Source of the DNA: Tannerellaceae bacterium | GTDB taxonomy: Bacteria; Bacteroidota; Bacteroidia; Bacteroidales; Tannerellaceae | NCBI GenBank assembly: GCA_020860805.1 | Contig: JAJBTP010000523.1 | Span: 1 to 12,082 of the forward strand | Direction: 5' to 3' | DNA length: 12,082 nucleotides | Shown: positions 7,617-12,082 of the stretch, one piece after another | How positions within the stretch are numbered: the first letter of the stretch is position 1 | Layout: each line of letters begins with the position of its first letter | The notes under the pieces: model-generated | The model's database searches: none | Seen by the model: only the letters and a program-made list of their open reading frames with translations | Told to the model about the DNA's origin: nothing | Program-made: the position numbers and the translations under genes

Positions 7617-9068
7617 TTAAGTTTGTTTTACTAATTCAAAACGTTTATCTACACAAGCTGGTAGTTCCTGTAAATAATGCGTGACATAAATAAGGGTTTT
7701 ACCCGGTAAAGAACAATAACTTTCTATCAAACGGGCTATCTTTTGCTTATTACTGATATCCAGTCCATGCAAAGGTTCATCCAATATCAATAAATCAGGC
7801 GTTTTTACAAAGGCTCTTGCCAACAAGGCTAAACGCTGTTCACCGGAAGAAAGTGTCAGGAACAGGCGATCTTTCAGATGAGCAATACCCAATACCTCCA
7901 TCCATGCCAAAGCAATCCGCTCCTGTTCTTCATTACATTTACGGTATAATCCTATGGAATCAAAAAAACCACTCCCTACAATATGCAATAAAGGTACATT
8001 CTCCATATAATACATATGCATCTCCGGTGATACATACCCTATTTTTTTCTTTATATCCCAGATACTCTCCCCGGAGCCACGTTCATTGTCAAACAAAATT
8101 ATTTTATTTGCATATGACTGAGGATTATCAGCATACACCAGACTTAATAAAGTGGATTTACCTGAACCGTTAGGTCCTATCAAAGCCCATTTTTCACCAT
8201 TCTTCACTTCCCACTCCAAATCTTTCAGAATAGTCCGGGAACCATACCGTATATTTACCTTATCCATACGAAAAGTTACCTCATGCTTACTCACTTGCGG
8301 ATTAGACAAAGGTAAAGTTGATACAGATAAAACCGGTGGAAATAATTCCCGTTGCAAATGCGTATTATTTACAAACTCTTCACGGGAACAACTCGTATAT
8401 ATTTTTTTATCCTTCACGGGAAGAACATGGGTTACCATTGCCGGAATATCATCCGGATTAGATAGCAATAAAACAATCTGGACGCCCTGTAACTGTGTAA
8501 TCTGTTCTAACATTTCAACCAGCAATTTCCGGGAAGCAACATCCAGCCCGATAAATGGATTGTCCAATATTAAAATACGGGGACGAGTCAACAAGGTACG
8601 AATAATGAGGAATTTACGTAATTCACCACTGGAAAGGAAAATAATCCGTTTCGCTAACAGTTCACGCACACCAAAAAGTTCCAGTAAATCATCCAGTAAA
8701 GTCCTGTCAGTATAATTTTTCAATAAATCCTCTACCAAAGGCATCTCTTCTGCTTCAGCAGAATGCCAGCGCTGCTGGTAATAGGAATTCCGATAATCAG
8801 CTATCGAGTAGATATCTTTAAAAGCTATACTTTTTACCCATTCTTTTGTTGATTCCTCCGTATGATAACGAACCTCACCCGCCTTTAAAGCATATCTACG
8901 CAGAAGAAGGTCGGCTAACAACGTTTTTCCGGCTCCGTTCGGACCAATAACCGCCCATTGTTCTCCGACCTTTATCTCCCATTCAACAGGTTCCCCAAAT
9001 CGTAACTCCGGGATACGGGGTTCTACAGTATGTAAAGAAACTAACTTCTTGTTTTCCATTGTGTCCAT
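7617..9068 (-). CDS. Double ATP-binding cassette protein, ModF/PhrA-like, with a degenerate first nucleotide-binding domain
   Basis: The soluble 483-residue protein has two ABC domains in tandem and no membrane segment. Domain 1 has Walker A GPNGAGKT (42-49), signature LSSGE (145-149) and Walker B ILILDN (165-170), where Asn170 replaces the catalytic Glu and Ser203 sits where the H-loop His should be. Domain 2 is canonical: GPNGSGKS (298-305), LSSGE (406-410), LLILDE (426-431) and switch His464 in VTHY. The W-A-[VL]-I-G-P-N-G Walker A context resembles ModF/PhrA of E. coli, a family often labelled molybdate ABC ATPase without firm proof. No molybdate permease or binding protein is nearby. The start may be ATG 9068 or the internal ATG 9059 (MENKKLV); a TAnnTTTG box ends 4 bases before 9068. 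Cotranscription with DUF6057, 11 bases downstream, is likely. Family assignment is firm, substrate unknown. Confidence 0.9.
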   Translation of the reverse strand: MDTMENKKLVSLHTVEPRIPELRFGEPVEWEIKVGEQWAVIGPNGAGKTLLADLLLRRYALKAGEVRYHTEESTKEWVKSIAFKDIYSIADYRNSYYQQRWHSAEAEEMPLVEDLLKNYTDRTLLDDLLELFGVRELLAKRIIFLSSGELRKFLIIRTLLTRPRILILDNPFIGLDVASRKLLVEMLEQITQLQGVQIVLLLSNPDDIPAMVTHVLPVKDKKIYTSCSREEFVNNTHLQRELFPPVLSVSTLPLSNPQVSKHEVTFRMDKVNIRYGSRTILKDLEWEVKNGEKWALIGPNGSGKSTLLSLVYADNPQSYANKIILFDNERGSGESIWDIKKKIGYVSPEMHMYYMENVPLLHIVGSGFFDSIGLYRKCNEEQERIALAWMEVLGIAHLKDRLFLTLSSGEQRLALLARAFVKTPDLLILDEPLHGLDISNKQKIARLIESYCSLPGKTLIYVTHYLQELPACVDKRFELVKQT

Positions 9069-9072
9069 ATAA

Positions 9073-9080
9073 CAAAGGTA
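9073..9080 (-). promoter_or_regulatory. Bacteroides-type -7 box (TACCTTTG) for the ABC ATPase gene
   Basis: The minus strand reads TACCTTTG, a match to TAnnTTTG. A good -33 TTTG is not visible (TTAT at the 19-base spacing). Transcription would start at about 9066-9069, right at the first ATG, giving either a leaderless mRNA or about 10 bases of leader before ATG 9059. Confidence 0.45.
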
Positions 9081-9106
9081 ATGAGATTTTTCGGATTAAA
9101 TAAAAA

Positions 9107-9131
9107 AGGCCGTCCCTGTAAAAGACGGCCT
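9107..9131 (-). terminator. Intrinsic terminator of dapA
   Basis: AGGCCGTC (9107-9114) pairs with GACGGCCT (9124-9131) around a 9-base loop. On the minus strand the hairpin is followed by TTTTTT. It lies 23 bases after the dapA stop and just upstream of the ABC ATPase promoter, so the two genes are transcriptionally separated. Confidence 0.9.
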
Positions 9132-9154
9132 GTATATAATTTCCTGTTTTTCAT

Positions 9155-10048
9155 TTAACAACGGATATTCAACTGACGCAAAACATCCCGGATTTTTTCA
9201 AACGTAGTAATACGGGTTGGTACCAGAGGTAAACGGAGTTTATTTTCCAGATATCCCATTGCATTCAACATACTTTTCACACCAGCCGGATTTCCATCTA
9301 CAAATAACAGATCAAACAGTTCGGTAAAACTATGATGAATCACACGGGCACTTTCATAATCTCCCGCCAAAGCCAGACGGGTCATACGGCTGAATTCACG
9401 GGGAAAAGCATTTCCGATAACTGAGATAACCCCAACTGCACCCAGGGTAATTAAAGGAAATGTAATACCATCATCTCCGGAAATCACATCAAAACTGGCC
9501 GGCTTATTTTTAATTATATCATCCATTTGGGTAATATTACCGGAAGCCTCTTTGATTGCTACCACACTTTTGAATTCCCGGGCAATGCGTAATGTTGTTT
9601 CTGCAGTCATATTGACTCCCGTACGTCCCGGCACATTATAAAGAATAACAGGTAGCTTAGTTGCTTCTGCAACCGCTTTATAATGCTGATAAATTCCTTC
9701 CTGTGATGGTTTATTGTAATAAGGCACGACAGAGAGTATTGCATCTATACCATCATACTTATCGTTTTTCAGTTTCTCAACAATTGAACGGGTACAGTTT
9801 CCTCCGACTCCCAGGACAAGAGGTATACGGCCTCTGACTTTAGTTACAATAAATTCTGTAATTTTCTTTTTCTCTTCTTCTGTAAGGGTTGGAGTTTCGG
9901 CGGTAGTTCCTAATACCACCAGATAATCTGTTCCGTTTTGTAATTGATAATCTACAAGTTTATTTAAAGCGTCATAGTCAACACTTTCATCATTTTTGAA
10001 AGGAGTAACCAGGGCTACACCCATTCCTTTTAAATTTATCTCTGCCAT
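9155..10048 (-). CDS. dapA: 4-hydroxy-tetrahydrodipicolinate synthase
   Basis: DapA condenses pyruvate with L-aspartate semialdehyde, the first committed step of the diaminopimelate/lysine pathway that also supplies peptidoglycan. The 297-residue length is normal for this cytoplasmic TIM-barrel enzyme. Visible active-site elements are Thr48-Thr49 in GTTAET (GTTGES in E. coli), Tyr110-Tyr111 in PYYNKPSQEG, Tyr137 in LYNVPGRTG, Arg142, and the Schiff-base Lys166 in IKEASG. GDDG (191-194) and GAVGVISVIGN (203-213) are also family-typical. The start ATG 10048 gives the usual N-terminus (INLKGMGVALVTPF). It has its own promoter and terminator, so it looks monocistronic. No lysine riboswitch fits in the short leader. 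The gene appears intact. Confidence 0.97.
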   Translation of the reverse strand: MAEINLKGMGVALVTPFKNDESVDYDALNKLVDYQLQNGTDYLVVLGTTAETPTLTEEEKKKITEFIVTKVRGRIPLVLGVGGNCTRSIVEKLKNDKYDGIDAILSVVPYYNKPSQEGIYQHYKAVAEATKLPVILYNVPGRTGVNMTAETTLRIAREFKSVVAIKEASGNITQMDDIIKNKPASFDVISGDDGITFPLITLGAVGVISVIGNAFPREFSRMTRLALAGDYESARVIHHSFTELFDLLFVDGNPAGVKSMLNAMGYLENKLRLPLVPTRITTFEKIRDVLRQLNIRC

Positions 10049-10081
10049 GAGGGAATTTGAACCGTTTTGTTATTTTGCTTG

Positions 10082-10112
10082 CAAAAATAAAGAAATTCTA
10101 TGAATTTGCTAA
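10082..10112 (-). promoter_or_regulatory. Bacteroides-type promoter of dapA
   Basis: On the minus strand TATTTTTG (10089-10082) matches the -7 consensus TAnnTTTG. TTAG (10112-10109) lies 19 bases upstream, at the usual spacing for the -33 TTTG box (one mismatch). The predicted start of about 10075-10078 leaves a leader of about 30 bases before the dapA ATG. Confidence 0.6.
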
Positions 10113-10135
10113 CGATAAAGCACCTTTATTATTAC

Positions 10136-10169
10136 AACCGGAAGCAATTTATACCTCATTGTTCCGGTT
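10136..10169 (-). terminator. Possible hairpin terminator after the small lipoprotein gene
   Basis: AACCGGAA (10136-10143) pairs with TTCCGGTT (10162-10169). After one bulged G, CAAT (10145-10148) pairs with ATTG (10158-10161), leaving a 9-base loop. It begins 5 bases after the lipoprotein stop, but only a mixed AT stretch (GTAATAATAAAGG) follows on the minus strand, with no clean T-tract. Confidence 0.45.
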
Positions 10170-10173
10170 CTGA

Positions 10174-10548
10174 TCAAGTCGTGAAATCAACAATTTCATT
10201 AGCCAGACGTCCATAAAGACGGAAGGCGGATAATTCATAAATATCAAAATACAGGATTTCACCATTCTCGTAATATAATATCAGAGTTACCTCATCCAGC
10301 CAATCCCAGGTAAAATAATAATCCTCAAAATTATAAGCTGAATAAAATTGCTCATTACCAGAACCATTATTATTGAAACGGATAGAGTGTTCCGTATAAA
10401 CACCATTTTCAGTCCACCCTTCTTTCCAGAGTAGCCCTGTTAATTGCCCGGGTTGAACATAACGTCCCTCTGAGTCTATTTCGCAACCAATTAAAGATAA
10501 TAAACTGAATAGGATTACTAATGGAAGTATAAGATATTTCATACGCAT
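10174..10548 (-). CDS. Small lipoprotein of unknown function (possible lipocalin-like fold)
   Basis: The protein is about 122-124 residues. MKYLILPLVILFSLLSLIGC is a clear lipoprotein signal with lipobox LIGC. The mature part is rich in Trp, Tyr and Phe with alternating strands: LLWKEGWTENGV, HSIRFNNNGSG, YYFTWDWLDEVTLILYY and EILYFDIYELSAFRLYG. The pattern of W near the start, F-x-x-x-G-x-G, then F-T-W and L-x-L-x-Y resembles small lipocalin-like lipoproteins of Bacteroidetes, a suggestion from pattern only. Starts at GTG 10551, ATG 10548 or ATG 10542 are all possible; 10542 gives the most typical signal (MKYLI) and follows a weak AAAGAG by about 9 bases. It lies 64 bases after the DUF6913-like gene and may share its transcript. 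Confidence 0.72.
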   Translation of the reverse strand: MRMKYLILPLVILFSLLSLIGCEIDSEGRYVQPGQLTGLLWKEGWTENGVYTEHSIRFNNNGSGNEQFYSAYNFEDYYFTWDWLDEVTLILYYENGEILYFDIYELSAFRLYGRLANEIVDFTT

Positions 10549-10612
10549 CACTCTTTACAAAGAGCTAAATTAAGAAAATAAATTAGTTGTATTTCTATTT
10601 ATACGGTTTCAT

Positions 10613-11134
10613 TTATTTTGAACGGATGGTTTGCAGATAAAACAGAATATCTTCTGATAGTTTTTCGACTGTGTCTTCTTCGTTTTCTATCAGTGAGATA
10701 TCATAGAGACTGACTCCCTCCATCTTTCTTCCGACTTTTAACTTTGCAGGGTGGTATAAAACCATATAATGAATGATATGATCAGTCGGCCGGCTTAAAT
10801 CTATCAGGATATCAGCAGGTAATTCCGTAAACTTTATCATTAGTTCTGCACGGGGTAACATCAACAGATTGGTATCATTTCCTTCCTTTACCTGCAAACA
10901 GGTACTATCCGGCTTATGTATTTTATTTTTTGGAATATATATGCAACCGCTGACGTTTTTACCCAATACCCGTAATTTTTCCATGTACCTGTGAACGACC
11001 TCTTTATCTTCTATACTATAAGATATAAGAATATCCCCGGCCTGTTCTATTGTACAATACCGGTGGTCTCGCTTAGGAGCATTTTTTGCGAGTGAGTTTA
11101 TTTTTCTTCTGAGATAATAGTCGGTTAATATCAT
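10613..11134 (-). CDS. Conserved Bacteroidetes protein, probable DUF6913, coupled to ligA
   Basis: This 173-residue protein has no signal peptide or membrane helix, so it is probably cytoplasmic. It appears alpha/beta: ILISYSIEDKEVVHRYMEKL reads as strand-helix, followed by strands VSGCIYIP and ADILIDLSRP, and the segment LKVGRKMEGVSLYDISL. It matches my recollection of the DUF6913 family; no function is known to me. Its ATG (11134-11132) overlaps the ligA TGA as ATGA, which suggests translational coupling and a shared transcript. A role in DNA repair would be guilt by association only. No enzyme motif is seen. Confidence 0.75.
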   Translation of the reverse strand: MILTDYYLRRKINSLAKNAPKRDHRYCTIEQAGDILISYSIEDKEVVHRYMEKLRVLGKNVSGCIYIPKNKIHKPDSTCLQVKEGNDTNLLMLPRAELMIKFTELPADILIDLSRPTDHIIHYMVLYHPAKLKVGRKMEGVSLYDISLIENEEDTVEKLSEDILFYLQTIRSK

Positions 11135-12082
11135 TCAGTCAACAGATTTAAAAATTCCTGCTCATTTATTATTTTCACACCCAGTTTTGCAGCCTTTTCC
11201 AACTTGGATGGTCCCATATTATCACCGGCAAGAATATAGTCGGTTTTACCGGAAACAGAACCACTGTTTTTCCCTCCATTTTGTTCAATCATGGCTTTGT
11301 ATTCATCTCGCGAATGGAGTGTGAATGTACCACTTATAACAATTGTGAGGCCTTTTAGTTTATCTGTACGGCCGGATAATTTCTCTTCTGATACCTGCAT
11401 CTGTAATCCGTATTCTTTCAAACGCTCTACTATCGTACGGTTTTCCTCTTCCGCAAAATAATTAATTACACTTTCAGCAATACGTTCACCGATTTCATCC
11501 ACATCAGTCAGTGTTTCCAGAGAGGTCTGTTGCAATTCATCCATTGAATGAAAAACATTAGCCAGTTTACGGGCAATTGTTTCACCTACAAAACGGATTC
11601 CCAATCCATATAATACCCGTTCATAAGGTACCTGTTTGGATTCTTCAATACTCTTTACCAGATTCTGAGCACTTTTATCTGCCCATCTTTCCAGTTTTAA
11701 TAAATCCGGAATAGTTAGCGTATATAAATCTGCTACATTCCGTACATAGCCGGCTTCATATAAAGCCTCTACCGTTTCGGGCCCCATACCGATATCCATC
11801 GCCCGGCGGGTTACAAAATGTTCTATACGTCCTTTTATCTGCGGAGGACATCCGGTTTCATTCGGACAGTAATGGGCTGCTTCTCCTTCCGGACGAACCA
11901 ACAAGGTTCCACATTCCGGACAATAGGTAACAAAACGGACTTTATCTCCTATCAACATCGAACGGGCGTCTTTATCCACTCCTACTATTTTAGGTATAAT
12001 TTCCCCCCCTTTTTCTACTACAACATAATCACCCAAATGCAAGTCCAGATTTTCAATAATATCTTCATTATGTAAAGAAGCC
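11131..12082 (-). CDS. ligA: NAD-dependent DNA ligase, C-terminal half (5' end beyond window)
   Basis: LigA seals nicks in replication, repair and recombination using NAD+, and is essential in most bacteria. The reading frame is open to the right edge, and ASLHNEDIIENLDLHLGDYV at the edge is the conserved end of the OB-fold, so any internal start such as TTG 12042 is false. The visible 316 residues (of about 670) contain the rest of the OB-fold (1-50) and a Cys4 zinc finger (Cys54, 57, 72, 78), whose spacing matches E. coli Cys408/411/426/432. Helix-hairpin-helix repeats follow (about 95-230; LGIRFVGETIARKLA and VDEIGERIAESV), then a C-terminal BRCT domain (about 240-316; LKGLTIVISGTF, GKTDYILAGDNMGPSKLEKA). 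The N-terminal adenylation domain with the active Lys is outside. The stretch AMDIGMG is one residue shorter than the IDG[LM]G I expect here. It shares ATGA with the next gene. Confidence 0.97.
   Translation of the reverse strand, partial: ASLHNEDIIENLDLHLGDYVVVEKGGEIIPKIVGVDKDARSMLIGDKVRFVTYCPECGTLLVRPEGEAAHYCPNETGCPPQIKGRIEHFVTRRAMDIGMGPETVEALYEAGYVRNVADLYTLTIPDLLKLERWADKSAQNLVKSIEESKQVPYERVLYGLGIRFVGETIARKLANVFHSMDELQQTSLETLTDVDEIGERIAESVINYFAEEENRTIVERLKEYGLQMQVSEEKLSGRTDKLKGLTIVISGTFTLHSRDEYKAMIEQNGGKNSGSVSGKTDYILAGDNMGPSKLEKAAKLGVKIINEQEFLNLLTE

Noticed and set aside
7817..8715. Two plus-strand open frames (118 and 187 residues) opposite the ABC ATPase
   Set aside because: They overlap the strongly conserved Walker motifs on the other strand and their translations look like reverse-complement shadows.
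10049..10140. Lysine riboswitch upstream of dapA
   Set aside because: The predicted leader is about 30 bases, far too short for a lysine aptamer, and no such fold is seen.
10552..10612. Promoter before the small lipoprotein (TAGCTCTTTG)
   Set aside because: TA and TTTG are separated by four bases instead of two, so it does not fit the consensus.

Overview
The window is typical Bacteroidales chromosome (Bacteroides/Parabacteroides-type; genus not resolvable from sequence alone). The evidence is a SusC/SusD outer-membrane pair, Bacteroidetes-restricted families (probable DUF6057 and DUF6913), two -7 boxes of the Bacteroides TAnnTTTG type, and AT-rich coding with short gaps. No tRNA, rRNA, CRISPR array, IS element or phage gene is visible, and no gene-free stretch exceeds about 130 bases.

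Layout. Positions 1-4315 on the plus strand hold a SusC-like TonB-dependent transporter (5' end outside the window) followed after 3 bases by its SusD-like lipoprotein partner. A strong bidirectional terminator (4333-4368) separates this pair from everything else, which lies on the minus strand. In transcription order from the right edge these are: ligA (NAD-dependent DNA ligase, C-terminal half only); a probable DUF6913 protein overlapping it by ATGA; a small lipoprotein of unknown function; dapA with its own promoter and terminator; and a three-gene cluster of a ModF/PhrA-like double ABC ATPase, a probable DUF6057 polytopic membrane protein, and a lipoprotein combining a heme c motif (CMNCH) with PD40/TolB-type beta-propeller repeats.

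The most striking property is damage confined to 1250-6860. SusC carries what look like three single-base insertions (GGGG at 1256-1259, seven A at 1855-1861, an extra A at 1876). SusD has ATA where its ATG should be (2882-2884). The heme/propeller lipoprotein has lost one base in a T run (5520-5524), and DUF6057 has lost one base at 6855-6859. Restoring each base gives one continuous, family-typical protein of 957+ (partial), 477, 486 and 556 residues. The genes from 7617 to 12082 are intact. Either this is a low-coverage or long-read consensus with homopolymer errors, or the SusCD locus and the envelope cluster are recently decaying while housekeeping genes are kept. The sequence alone cannot decide.

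Functionally, SusC/SusD would import a glycan or other large nutrient across the outer membrane; no enzyme or regulator is present to name the substrate. DapA feeds lysine/diaminopimelate synthesis and LigA seals DNA nicks. The ABC-DUF6057-heme lipoprotein cluster is the least understood part and the best candidate for an undescribed envelope system.
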